Of a stretch of DNA of 64,000 nucleotides, positions 45,910-54,087 are shown one piece after another. The position numbers and the translations under genes are program-made. The first letter of the stretch is position 1. The number at the start of each line of letters is the position of its first letter. The DNA is from Pedobacter kyonggii (lineage in GTDB: Bacteria > Bacteroidota > Bacteroidia > Sphingobacteriales > Sphingobacteriaceae), in the NCBI RefSeq assembly GCF_004310665.1, contig NZ_SIXF01000018.1:1-64000 (forward strand), written 5' to 3'. Below the pieces are notes generated by a model. It was given only the letters and a program-made list of their open reading frames with translations, ran no database searches and was not told where the DNA came from.

Positions 45910-47763
45910 ATGAAGATTGTAATTGCAGAAAAGCCCTCTGTTGGTCGTGAACTTGCTAAAGTTTTCGGAGCAACCACCAGAAAAGATGGATACATTGAAG
46001 GTAAAGGATATTCTTTTACCTGGGCATTCGGGCATTTATTACAATTGGCTCCCCCTCAAGATTATGGCTTTATTGGCTGGAGGAAGCAACATTTGCCCAT
46101 GCTTCCGCAAAAGTTTAAACTTGCAGTTAGAAAGATTAAAACAAAAGATGGTTTTGTAGAAGATCCGGCAGTACGGAAACAATTAGACACCATAAAAAAA
46201 CTTTTTGATGAGGCGAGCGAAATTATTGTGGCAACGGATGCGGGGCGTGAGGGTGAATTAATTTTCAGGTACATTTATTATTACCTGAAATGTAAAAAAC
46301 CTTTCAAACGCCTTTGGATCTCTTCGCAAACGGATGAAGCGATAAAAGATGGATTCAGAAACTTAAAACCGGGAACCGATTACGATACCTTGTTTAATTC
46401 GGCCCATTGCCGCTCAGAATCAGACTGGCTGGTGGGAATGAATGCCACACAGGCGCTAAGTATTTCGGCAGGTAACAGAACAGTTCTTTCATTAGGGCGG
46501 GTACAAACGCCTACCCTGGCCATGATCTGTGCTCGTTTTTTGGAGATTAAAAACTTCGTTCCTCAAACCTATTATCAAATCAGCATTTTACTTTCTAAAG
46601 ATGAACAGGTTTTTAAGGCTATATCAACTTCTAACTATAAAGAAAAGGAAGAAGTAGAAAAGTTATTTGCGCTTGTAGAGGATGTGGCTTCTGGTTTTCC
46701 AACGGGCGGGAACATTACGGCTGTAGAAGCAAAGCCAAGAAAAGAACCACCTCCATTATTGCACGACTTAAGCAGTTTACAGCAAGAAGCCAATAAGAAA
46801 AAGGGATATACTGCTGATCAAACACTTAATATTTTGCAAAACCTGTACGAGAGTAAATTGGTTTCCTACCCCCGTACCGGATCTCGATATATTGGCGATG
46901 ATGTTTTTGCCGGCGTTCCAGATTTGATTGCAAAATTTACCGATCATGCTGATTTTGGGAAACAAGCGCAGTTTTTGCAAACCATTACTTTAAATAAGAG
47001 AAGTGTTAACGCCAAAAAAGTAACCGATCACCATGCCGTTTTACCAACCGGCGAACAGGCATATGGCCTAAGTGCAGATAAGCAGGCTGTATACGATATG
47101 GTTGTTGGTCGTATGATCGAGGCTTTTCACCAGGAATGTCTTAAAGAATTAACCAAAATAACCATTCAATCAGGAGTTACTTTTGTAGCTAATGGAACCG
47201 TAATTCGCTCTGCAGGCTGGCGGGCTGTTTTTAACGACCCTGAAGATGATAAAAAAGATGAAGACAATGCAGCTTTACCAAAGGTTGCTGTTGGAGAACT
47301 ATTGCCTATAACAGAAAAATCTCTTTTAGAAAAGCAGACTAAACCTAAACCAATGTACAACGAGGCTTCGTTATTAAAAGCGCTCGAAACATGCGGCAAG
47401 GAGATTGAAGATGAAGAATTACGTTATGCCATGAAAGATAGTGGCTTGGGTACTCCTGCAACTCGTGCATCCATTATTGAAACGTTAATCACCAGAGAAT
47501 ATATTACAAGGGAAAAGCGAAATCTTGTACCCACCAATAAAGGTTTGGCTGTTTACGAAGTAGTGAAGGATAAACAGATTGCGCAGGCTGAGCTTACCGG
47601 ACAGTGGGAAAAAAGATTAGAAGAAATACGTTCAGGCTCATCAGTAAAAGATTTTAAATCAGAAATTACAGAATATACCAAAACCATTACGCATGAACTA
47701 TTAATTGCAGGAGCCAGTATATCGGGCAAACTCGCAGAAGAAAAGAAACTGGAAAAGGTTTAG
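45910..47763 (+). CDS. topB: DNA topoisomerase III
   Basis: Type IA topoisomerase that decatenates DNA. 617 residues with the Toprim domain at the start (VIAEKPSVGRELAKVFG; acidic cluster ATDAGREGELIFRYIYY) and the catalytic Tyr in LVSYPRTGSRYI. A metal-binding or extra C-terminal domain is small or absent; length is at the short end for TopB. Bacteroidota often carry several TopB copies, some on mobile elements, but nothing here suggests a mobile origin. Confidence 0.92.
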   Translation: MKIVIAEKPSVGRELAKVFGATTRKDGYIEGKGYSFTWAFGHLLQLAPPQDYGFIGWRKQHLPMLPQKFKLAVRKIKTKDGFVEDPAVRKQLDTIKKLFDEASEIIVATDAGREGELIFRYIYYYLKCKKPFKRLWISSQTDEAIKDGFRNLKPGTDYDTLFNSAHCRSESDWLVGMNATQALSISAGNRTVLSLGRVQTPTLAMICARFLEIKNFVPQTYYQISILLSKDEQVFKAISTSNYKEKEEVEKLFALVEDVASGFPTGGNITAVEAKPRKEPPPLLHDLSSLQQEANKKKGYTADQTLNILQNLYESKLVSYPRTGSRYIGDDVFAGVPDLIAKFTDHADFGKQAQFLQTITLNKRSVNAKKVTDHHAVLPTGEQAYGLSADKQAVYDMVVGRMIEAFHQECLKELTKITIQSGVTFVANGTVIRSAGWRAVFNDPEDDKKDEDNAALPKVAVGELLPITEKSLLEKQTKPKPMYNEASLLKALETCGKEIEDEELRYAMKDSGLGTPATRASIIETLITREYITREKRNLVPTNKGLAVYEVVKDKQIAQAELTGQWEKRLEEIRSGSSVKDFKSEITEYTKTITHELLIAGASISGKLAEEKKLEKV

Positions 47764-47817
47764 CATCAACTTGCGTCATATAACGGCAAACAAATATAAA
47801 AAGTAACAATTTTACGG

Positions 47818-49731
47818 TTATAACTCCATAAATTCCCAGGCGCTGTGGTATGCGTTCAGTTGCTCAGCATACTGGATAAATTCAGCATAAAAATTAGATT
47901 TCGATAAAGTAGCACTATCGCCAATAACAACCAGCTTTTTCCTTGCCCTTGTCATGGCAACATTCATCCTCCTCGTATCTGATAAAAACCCAATGCTTCC
48001 ATCGCCATTACTCCTGGTAAGGCTAATATAAACCACATCGCGTTCCTGCCCCTGAAAGCTATCAATGGTATTAACTGCAATATTATTGCGATATGGATTT
48101 AAAATTTCATTTTCCTGGATCAACGCATTTAAAATCTGAACCTGCTGTTTATAAGGGGAAACAATAGCAACCGACGGAAAACCGTCGGTCAAGGTTTGAT
48201 CTGCCAAACTAGCAACCAAATGCGTTAAATGTTTGACCAAAAATGCAGCTTCATCAGGATTGGTTGTACTTGTTCCATCTAATTTTTCGTCGAAACTACA
48301 GCCTGCCGTATCAATAAATTGAATCGGTTGATCGCCATTAAATAATAAATGATCAGCTACAGAGTGATGCGCAATTAACTCATTTTTGTAAAATACCTGA
48401 GATGAATAACCCATAATATCTTTGTTCATCCTGTATTGCTCTTTTAACAACACAACCGACTCTGGATGAAGATTTACTGTTTTTTCGAGTAAAGTATTAC
48501 TTAAGCCATTTATAGCTGCTTCATTTGATTTTATGGTTGGAGAAAGCTGAAAATGATCGCCGGCCAATATTACTTTCTGTGCTTTTAAAATCGGTATCCA
48601 ACAGGCAGGTTCCAAAGCCTGGCCAGCCTCATCAATTACAATGGTATTATACTTTAAATTCCGAACGGTATAGTGGTTGGCTCCCACCAAGGTGGCGGTA
48701 ATAATCTGAGCTTTAGTAAACAGATTATCCATAATGTACTGCTCCGTTTTTTCTACTTCCTTTCCAATTTTATGCGCTTCATCAAACAAGGCCTTACGTT
48801 GCTCCCGTTCTGCTTTGCCAAAACTCCGCTTGTATTTATGGGCCATGTTTTTATACTCACTGGCCTGTTTTTTTAAAGCCTTAATCGTTTTCATCTCCGG
48901 ATGATCGGCCATTTGATGATCAAGAGTAGCCGCAAGCAACTTTTCCGAAACCCTTGCCGGATTACCCACACGGATTACTTTTAACCCTTCAGCGGCTAAT
49001 TTTTCAGTAAGTAGATCAACAGCAGTATTACTTGGTGCTACCACAAGGATTTTTTGATCGCTGTGTTTAACCAACGATTTTATAGCGTGCACAAGTGTTG
49101 TTGTTTTTCCGGTGCCTGGAGGACCATGAACCACAGCCAAATGATCGGCTGCAATAATTTTATTCACCGCAAATTGCTGCGAGTCGTTTAACGTATTTGG
49201 AATGATAAATTTCTCTTCACCCTGAAATGAAGGTTTTTCTCCTTTCGTTAAAATACGGATCAGTTTATTTTCCGATTCATTTTCTGCCAAATGCGTAGCC
49301 TGTTTAAGGGCATTCTGCATTTCGTCGTAGCTGTTATTATCAAAAAGTAAGTCTACACCAAGTTTGCCATCTCTGGTCCAGTCTGGTAATTCATCAACAC
49401 GGAAGCTGATTTTCATCCTGCTACCACTTTGGTGATTGATAATCCCCTCTATCCGATCTTCTTTGGCATCATGATTAGAAAATAATACCACCGCCGAACC
49501 AAAACGGAACTGATGAGAAAAATCCTGATGGGTAGTCCGTTCCAACTCTACAGTTAAATAATCGCCACGGCCTATTTCGGTATTCCTGATTGCAATAGGG
49601 TACCAGGTTAAACCCAAGGCTCTCCTATCGGCAGCAGAAGTATTTTCAGTAAGTTTTAAATATGATTGTAAATCTTCGTTGCGTTCGGTATCGAGCAGAT
49701 CTTGGAGTTTTTTGAAATATTCTTTTGGCAA
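47818..49731 (-). CDS. UPF1/IGHMBP2-like superfamily 1 helicase
   Basis: A 637-residue SF1B helicase of the UPF1/IGHMBP2/SMUBP-2 family. Visible: N-terminal oligonucleotide-binding-like region, Walker A VHGPPGTGKTTTLVHAI, motif II VIDEAGQALEPACWIP, motif III LAGDHFQLSPTI, motif V NTIDSFQGQERDVVYISLTRSN, motif VI RRMNVAMTRARKKLVVIGD. It probably unwinds DNA or RNA 5' to 3'. Upstream of it is a spacer with direct repeats; no partner is fused. Confidence 0.9.
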   Translation of the reverse strand: MPKEYFKKLQDLLDTERNEDLQSYLKLTENTSAADRRALGLTWYPIAIRNTEIGRGDYLTVELERTTHQDFSHQFRFGSAVVLFSNHDAKEDRIEGIINHQSGSRMKISFRVDELPDWTRDGKLGVDLLFDNNSYDEMQNALKQATHLAENESENKLIRILTKGEKPSFQGEEKFIIPNTLNDSQQFAVNKIIAADHLAVVHGPPGTGKTTTLVHAIKSLVKHSDQKILVVAPSNTAVDLLTEKLAAEGLKVIRVGNPARVSEKLLAATLDHQMADHPEMKTIKALKKQASEYKNMAHKYKRSFGKAEREQRKALFDEAHKIGKEVEKTEQYIMDNLFTKAQIITATLVGANHYTVRNLKYNTIVIDEAGQALEPACWIPILKAQKVILAGDHFQLSPTIKSNEAAINGLSNTLLEKTVNLHPESVVLLKEQYRMNKDIMGYSSQVFYKNELIAHHSVADHLLFNGDQPIQFIDTAGCSFDEKLDGTSTTNPDEAAFLVKHLTHLVASLADQTLTDGFPSVAIVSPYKQQVQILNALIQENEILNPYRNNIAVNTIDSFQGQERDVVYISLTRSNGDGSIGFLSDTRRMNVAMTRARKKLVVIGDSATLSKSNFYAEFIQYAEQLNAYHSAWEFMEL

Positions 49732-49739
49732 GACGAAAG

Positions 49740-49911
49740 GGGTTAATTGGTTAATTGTTGTATTGCTTAATTGTTAGATTGCTTGATAGTCAACTGAAAA
49801 CTGCCAATTGCAAACTGATTAATTGCTTAATTGTTAGATTGATGTCCTGTTCAAGAGCTGAAATATTTGTTCTTAATAGGTAAATCAAACGCTAACGCCA
49901 TGCGCATAGCG
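49740..49911. repeat. ATTGCTTAATTGTTAGATTG direct repeats
   Basis: A 20-base sequence occurs perfectly at 49762-49781 and 49822-49841, with further half copies (TTAATTGGTTAATTGTTG) just before. AT-rich spacer between the helicase and the DUF3037 gene. Confidence 0.65.
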
Positions 49912-50295
49912 CTATAAAACAAGCTCGTTATGCAGTCTCAACAGTGTTTCTTCAGCATCATCACAAAAACCAGGATGTACTTTTGAGCACTGCACTACCG
50001 TACTTCTGGTTGCCGTAAGCCACCTAAAACGAGAAGCTTGATCGTATTGACCAATAAGACCTGATCCTTTTGCAGACACACTTATTCTTTCAAAAGCGCA
50101 TAAGTTCTCTTTTAGCTCTTCTAAATCTATCTCTGCAGAAAAAGCCTTTATTTTTTTCTCATCTAGAAAAAAAACACTTTTTAGAAATTTTTGCTTGGCA
50201 CAAAACAAAATAATGCCAACATTAATAAATTCTTCACGTTCTACCCTGGGCATTACGCGAATCACGGCATACTCAAATAAGAATTTCCCTTGCAT
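49912..50295 (-). CDS. DUF3037 protein
   Basis: A 127-residue DUF3037 protein. FEYAVIRVMPRVEREEFINVGIILFC is the family hallmark, and a conserved R-F-R-W-L-T-A-T-R-S-T-V-V-Q-C-S segment follows. No function is known for DUF3037. The start overlaps the end of the HipA-like gene by 23 bases, so the pair is tightly coupled. The same two-gene order is known from other bacteria, so a functional pair is likely. Confidence 0.88.
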   Translation of the reverse strand: MQGKFLFEYAVIRVMPRVEREEFINVGIILFCAKQKFLKSVFFLDEKKIKAFSAEIDLEELKENLCAFERISVSAKGSGLIGQYDQASRFRWLTATRSTVVQCSKVHPGFCDDAEETLLRLHNELVL

Positions 50296-51085
50296 GCTGT
50301 GCTTCTTTTAAAAATATACTTGAATGAGTTAACCTGGTAGTAAGGAAATGCGTATAGGCATTACGGTGCGCTGCCTTGCTTTCGAAGTTCGTTTCGCCCT
50401 CCAACCAGTCATCAGGAATTAAATTAATAACAGATTCGATCTTCTCAGGGCTAAGTAGTTTACTAAATTCGTCATTTACACTTTCTAGTTCAGTGGCCCA
50501 TGGTAACAATACATGGTCTTTTACCAAAAAGAATGGTTTAATAGCCTGTTCTTCCCAGTTTTGCCACGAATGATGAAAATATAATGCAGCTCCATGGTCT
50601 ATTAACCAAAGCTCCTTATGCCACAGCAACATATTCGTGTTTCTACAGGTACGGTCCATATTCGTTAAAAAACAATCTAGCCATACAATCTGCGAGGCAA
50701 GTTTAGCATCAACAGTAGTTACAGTCGGGTCGAATGTTATTGCGCCAGATAAATAGTGTAATGCCAAATTTAAGCCCACGCTGGCTTTTAGCAGATCCTG
50801 TATTTCTTCATCGGGTTCAGTTCTCCCAAAAGCTTCATCTAAATTGGCAAAAACCAATTCAGGTACGCGCAAACCTAAATAGCGTGCTATTTCGCCACCA
50901 ATTAGTTCGGCAATTAAAGCCCGGGTACCCTGTCCTGCCCCTCTAAATTTAAGTACATATAAAAAATTATCATCAGCTTCTGCAATGGCAGGCATAGAGC
51001 CACCCTCGCGCAAAGGCGTAACGTATCTGGCTACATTTACCGTTCTAAGTTGTAAATCGTTCATATCTGCAGATAGAATGGCCAT
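50273..51085 (-). CDS. HipA-like protein kinase
   Basis: A 270-residue kinase of the HipA-like type, much shorter than HipA (about 440), without the N-terminal HipA domain. Key residues appear present: the ATP Lys in YVLKFRGAGQG (about residue 46), catalytic loop N142-x-D144-R-x-x-x-N149, and the metal Asp in LIDHGAAL (about 163). The start could be 51064 (MNDLQLRTVNVARYV), which fits related proteins better, or 51085. Translationally coupled to a DUF3037 gene. It may phosphorylate a protein or small molecule; a toxin-like action is possible but unproven. A -7 box is upstream. Confidence 0.85.
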   Translation of the reverse strand: MAILSADMNDLQLRTVNVARYVTPLREGGSMPAIAEADDNFLYVLKFRGAGQGTRALIAELIGGEIARYLGLRVPELVFANLDEAFGRTEPDEEIQDLLKASVGLNLALHYLSGAITFDPTVTTVDAKLASQIVWLDCFLTNMDRTCRNTNMLLWHKELWLIDHGAALYFHHSWQNWEEQAIKPFFLVKDHVLLPWATELESVNDEFSKLLSPEKIESVINLIPDDWLEGETNFESKAAHRNAYTHFLTTRLTHSSIFLKEAQHAREILI

Positions 51086-51118
51086 TTATTTTATTTAGGC
51101 ATAATTCTAAACTTGCTG

Positions 51119-51126
51119 CAAATTTA
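51119..51126 (-). promoter_or_regulatory. -7 box TAAATTTG for the HipA-like/DUF3037 pair
   Basis: CAAATTTA on the plus strand equals TAAATTTG on the minus strand, about 34 bases before the first start codon. A CAAA 24 bases further could be a stretched -33 element. Confidence 0.4.
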
Positions 51127-51682
51127 GCAGAATTCCAACAATAAATTAGTCAAAGTTTGGTCGTAAAGATCTTGATGGGAGGTCTACTGATCAATCGTTA
51201 AAAATAAACAGTTATTTTTTTTGAAGCGCAATACCAGTAGCCATTAGTGAGGGTTCAGTCCTGCTGTTCATTCCAATCCTTTTGGTTAAAATCCGATATA
51301 AACAAACCAACGCAAACTAAAAAGGGATTTCCATTGCCATCAGGGCTATATGGCTTTAGACAACATTCATATATTTTTCTATCTAAACGCCATGGCTCGT
51401 GTCTCCACGAGCCATTTTTATTTTGCTACGGAAGCACAGAGAGCACGGAAAATCTGTCGCATAAGTGCACTCACTATCAAACCTCAAATAGCAGCACTAC
51501 CCCAGCTTAAATAAACCTGATCGTAACGAACATGAGTGCAACGAGTAAAGTGGAGAGCAGGACTGCCCGAACCGATAACAACCGGAACCTGCTTTCCAAA
51601 TAATCTTCCGAAGTTTGTAGGCCATAGCCGATTAACTATTGCACAGAAAACTCCATTAGCTTGCTGTATTCTTCAACCTCAG
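51127..51682. repeat. gene-free spacer with hairpin and TTAAATAAACCTGA element copy 3
   Basis: No gene is supported in this 550-base stretch. It holds a hairpin with arms TGGCTCGTG / CACGAGCCA and loop TCTC (51393-51414), compensating the copy at 11512, and a TTAAATAAACCTGA element (51507-51625, with GAGTGCAACGAGT, GCAGGACTGCCCGAA, TTTCCAAATAATCTTCCGAAGT). Open frames here do not look coding. Confidence 0.65.
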
Positions 51683-51871
51683 CTAATCATGCCCCAAATA
51701 AGCATTTCCAGCAGGTGTCATAGCCGACGACCATTGTACCGAATCTCGGTTGATTTTAATCAGGCCCATGCTTTCTAATTCTTCATATTCTTCTTCCATC
51801 CCACCTAAAACAGAAGAACTAACCTGCTGATTGATTACCTCAAGTAGAGATATGATTTCTGATCTTTCCAT
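51683..51871 (-). CDS. Small hypothetical protein
   Basis: A 62-residue protein from ATG 51871 (MERSEIISLLEVINQQVSSS), mostly helical, ending in TPAGNAYLGHD. The pattern E-L-E-S-M-G-L-I-K-I-N-R-D-S after a helical start resembles the tail of a small winged-helix domain. The track frame could open earlier at 51916 but that adds hydrophobic residues without sense. No family recognised; a real gene is likely because the reading is well-formed. Confidence 0.5.
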   Translation of the reverse strand: MERSEIISLLEVINQQVSSSVLGGMEEEYEELESMGLIKINRDSVQWSSAMTPAGNAYLGHD

Positions 51872-51981
51872 AAAACAAATAATTAGATATATTTTAATTA
51901 ACATAAATACAATCAAAATGTTTATCGCTTAATAAACATTTTCAAGGCTTTAAGGTTGTATTTATACCTGATTTAATTACT

Positions 51982-52362
51982 ATGGAAGCACACATCTATT
52001 ATCTTTTCATTATGGCCTTACCCGTAGCTTGCATCGCATGGACAGTTACCAAAGAAGAAATTTTCAAAGAAGCGCGTGAATTCTGTGTAAGCCGTTCTAA
52101 AAATTGTGATCAACTGGTAAAAAGAAAGTTCTTTTACGTATTTACCTGCGAATATTGCTTTAGTCATTATGTAACCGCGATTCTGCTTTTTATTACCAGA
52201 TTCACTTTACTTTATCCCGATTGGCGCGGTTACCTTATTTCTTTCTTTTCGATAGTATGGGTTGCCAATGTTTATATGAGTTTATATAACATTATCCGTA
52301 TCGATTTGAAAAAGGAAAAGATTAAAGCTCAGCGAGAAGAATCAGCACTCAAAAACGATTGA
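51982..52362 (+). CDS. Membrane protein with CxxC, DUF1360-like
   Basis: A 126-residue membrane protein with helices at about residues 5-22 and 62-105, a middle cytoplasmic segment rich in K and R, and the CxxC-type motif FTCEYCFSHYVTA. The CxxC followed by a histidine before a helix resembles the DUF1360 family (C-x-x-C-x-x-x-W). Function unknown. Followed 45 bases later by a KTSC gene on the same strand. Confidence 0.65.
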   Translation: MEAHIYYLFIMALPVACIAWTVTKEEIFKEAREFCVSRSKNCDQLVKRKFFYVFTCEYCFSHYVTAILLFITRFTLLYPDWRGYLISFFSIVWVANVYMSLYNIIRIDLKKEKIKAQREESALKND

Positions 52363-52406
52363 AACCATTTGTAATGGTAGCTGTTTTTAAGGTATAATTT
52401 AATATT

Positions 52407-52610
52407 ATGCCATCATCAGTAATCAAATATTTTAGTTATGATGCAGCTACAGAAACATTGAAAATCATCTTTGTAACCGATATGATTTACCTATATAAAG
52501 AGGTCCCAGAAAAAATTTACAAGATGTTAAAGGCTTCCGGATCGAAAGGAAGATATTTTAACCGTCACATTAAGGATAAATTTAAATTCCAGAAACTAGA
52601 GGAAGAATAA
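52407..52610 (+). CDS. KTSC domain protein
   Basis: A 67-residue KTSC-domain protein (named for the domain at the C-terminus of some lysyl-tRNA synthetases): IKYFSYDAATETLKIIFV, then YLYKEVPEKIYKMLKASGSKGRYFNRHIKD. The pattern Y-x-Y-x-x-V-P ... G-x-Y-F-N-x-x-I is typical. Its stop lies one base before the next gene, a DNA glycosylase, so the two are translated together. Confidence 0.88.
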   Translation: MPSSVIKYFSYDAATETLKIIFVTDMIYLYKEVPEKIYKMLKASGSKGRYFNRHIKDKFKFQKLEEE

Positions 52611-52611
52611 T

Positions 52612-53349
52612 ATGCCCGAAGGTCCATCAATAGTAATACTAAAAGATTTAATCAAAGCGCTCCATTTGGGTAAACCTGAAGTACTGGAAGTAGCAGGCAA
52701 TGCAAATTTCGACAAGGATAGATTGCTCCATGAAAAGATCCAGGATTTTAAAAGCTGGGGTAAACATTTCCTGATCCGTTTTAACGATTTCACAATCCGT
52801 ATTCATTTTATGTTATTTGGCAGTTATTTAATTAATGAGCATAAAAAAGCGCCATTAAAATTGGGACTGATCTTTAAAAAAGATGAATTAAACTTTTATA
52901 CCTGCAAAGTTGACCTTCTGGAAGGAAACGTTAAAAAACATTACTACTGGGAAAACGATGTAATGGCTAATGAGTGGGACAGCAATGCAGCTATTAAAAA
53001 GTTAAAAGAAAAACCCCAGGCATTGGTTTGCGACGTATTGCTGGATCAGCAGATTTTTAGTGGAGTGGGTAATATTATTAAAAACGAGGTCTTATACCGA
53101 ACCCGTATACACCCCTTAACCAAAATTGAAAATTTACCACCTGCAAAATTAAAGGCACTGGTTAAGGAAGCCAGAAATTATAGTTTTGATTTTTTAAAGT
53201 GGAAAAAGGAAAATACATTAAGTAAGCATTGGGAAGTATATAGTAAGAAAGAGTGCCCGCTTAAACATAAAATCGAGAAAAAGGAAATCGGAAAAACACA
53301 CCGGCAAACTTATTTCTGTAAAAAATGCCAAAAACTATATGCTAGCTAA
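52612..53349 (+). CDS. Fpg/Nei-family DNA glycosylase with divergent zinc finger
   Basis: A 245-residue base-excision repair glycosylase/lyase of the Fpg/Nei (H2TH) family. N-terminal catalytic residues P-E (after Met: MPEGPS) and the strand F Lys (SWGKHFLI) are in place. H2TH helix: QQIFSGVGNIIKNEVLYRTRIHP. C-terminal zinc finger is C-x3-H-x16-C-x2-C instead of C-x2-C-x16-C-x2-C (KKECPLKH ... FCKKCQ). The conserved Arg of the finger is present. It likely removes oxidised bases. Paired with a KTSC gene just upstream. Confidence 0.85.
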   Translation: MPEGPSIVILKDLIKALHLGKPEVLEVAGNANFDKDRLLHEKIQDFKSWGKHFLIRFNDFTIRIHFMLFGSYLINEHKKAPLKLGLIFKKDELNFYTCKVDLLEGNVKKHYYWENDVMANEWDSNAAIKKLKEKPQALVCDVLLDQQIFSGVGNIIKNEVLYRTRIHPLTKIENLPPAKLKALVKEARNYSFDFLKWKKENTLSKHWEVYSKKECPLKHKIEKKEIGKTHRQTYFCKKCQKLYAS

Positions 53350-53500
53350 AAAATATTTTTTCGGCTTAAAATTTCCACTCAGAAATATAAACCACTAAAT
53401 GTTAAGTATTTAAATTATTGTACAACTTTTATCAAAACAACAAACTATAATCTTAAAGTAAAAGAAATGTTAATCTTTTAGGAATTTTCTAAACTAGTCC

Positions 53501-53567
53501 TATATTTGTCCTCGAGAGCGTTAATTTAGATACGGGTATATGGCTTAGGCTGTATGCCCGTTTTTTG
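53501..53567 (+). ncRNA. candidate small RNA or terminator unit
   Basis: TTTA, 20 bases, then TATATTTG (53501-53508) resembles a promoter; about 25 bases downstream stands a stem ACGGGTATA ... TGTATGCCCGT followed by TTTTTTG. That is a promoter directly before an intrinsic terminator, so a transcript of roughly 55 bases would be made, running antisense to the last codons of idi. It may instead be only a terminator for the convergent Fpg gene. Confidence 0.4.
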
Positions 53568-54087
53568 TTTTAGCCGTTGATGCGTGCGCTACAACTTTAT
53601 CCAAGCAGATTCTTAACCATGGCGTATAGGCACTCGGATTAACTGCAATATCCTGAGCTAAGGCTTCCAAATCCATATACTTAAAGCCTTCTACTTCATC
53701 GTGATTTATAACTGGTAATTCATCACTCGTGCCAAAAAAAACATGATCAACTTCGTGTTCCGTTAACCCATCTTCAAATATTGCCTTGTAGGTAAATTTA
53801 AACAGATAGTTCAATTCACAGTCCATCCCCATTTCTTCCATCAATCTCCTTTTCGCTGCGTGGATATTATTTTCTCCAATCCGCGGATGACTGCAACAGG
53901 TATTCGTCCATAAACCTGCAGAATGATATTTGCTCATTGCCCTCTGCTGCAGTAATAGTTCGCGTTTAGAATTAAAAATAAAAACAGAAAAGGCGCGGTG
54001 TAATACACCTTTCTCGTGTGCTTCCATTTTACCCATCTGTCCTTTCGGCACATCCTCCTCATCAACCAGAATAACTTGTTCTTCCAT
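53545..54087 (-). CDS. idi: Isopentenyl-diphosphate delta-isomerase, type 1
   Basis: A 180-residue Nudix-fold isomerase that interconverts IPP and DMAPP, feeding isoprenoid and carotenoid synthesis. Seen: VDEEDVPKGQMGKMEAHEKGVLHRAFSVF, the catalytic Cys region GLWTNTCCSHPRIGE, and ITTYKAIFEDGLTEHEVDHVF-like metal ligands. The start immediately follows the phytoene synthase stop, giving a tight operon with it and with the CarH-like regulator. Its last bases form part of a hairpin. Confidence 0.95.
   Translation of the reverse strand: MEEQVILVDEEDVPKGQMGKMEAHEKGVLHRAFSVFIFNSKRELLLQQRAMSKYHSAGLWTNTCCSHPRIGENNIHAAKRRLMEEMGMDCELNYLFKFTYKAIFEDGLTEHEVDHVFFGTSDELPVINHDEVEGFKYMDLEALAQDIAVNPSAYTPWLRICLDKVVAHASTAKTKNGHTA

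Noticed and set aside
45910-51085. Defence island (topB, UPF1-like helicase, HipA-like kinase)
   Set aside because: The genes are on different strands with repeat-rich spacers and no typical defence partners; only the HipA-like/DUF3037 pair is retained as interesting.
51247-51510. 87-residue frame in the repeat-rich spacer
   Set aside because: Crosses a palindromic hairpin, shows odd composition and no domain; the spacer looks noncoding.
51536-51778. 80-residue frame near the TTAAATAAACCTGA element
   Set aside because: Covers a noncoding repeat and the antisense of a better small gene.
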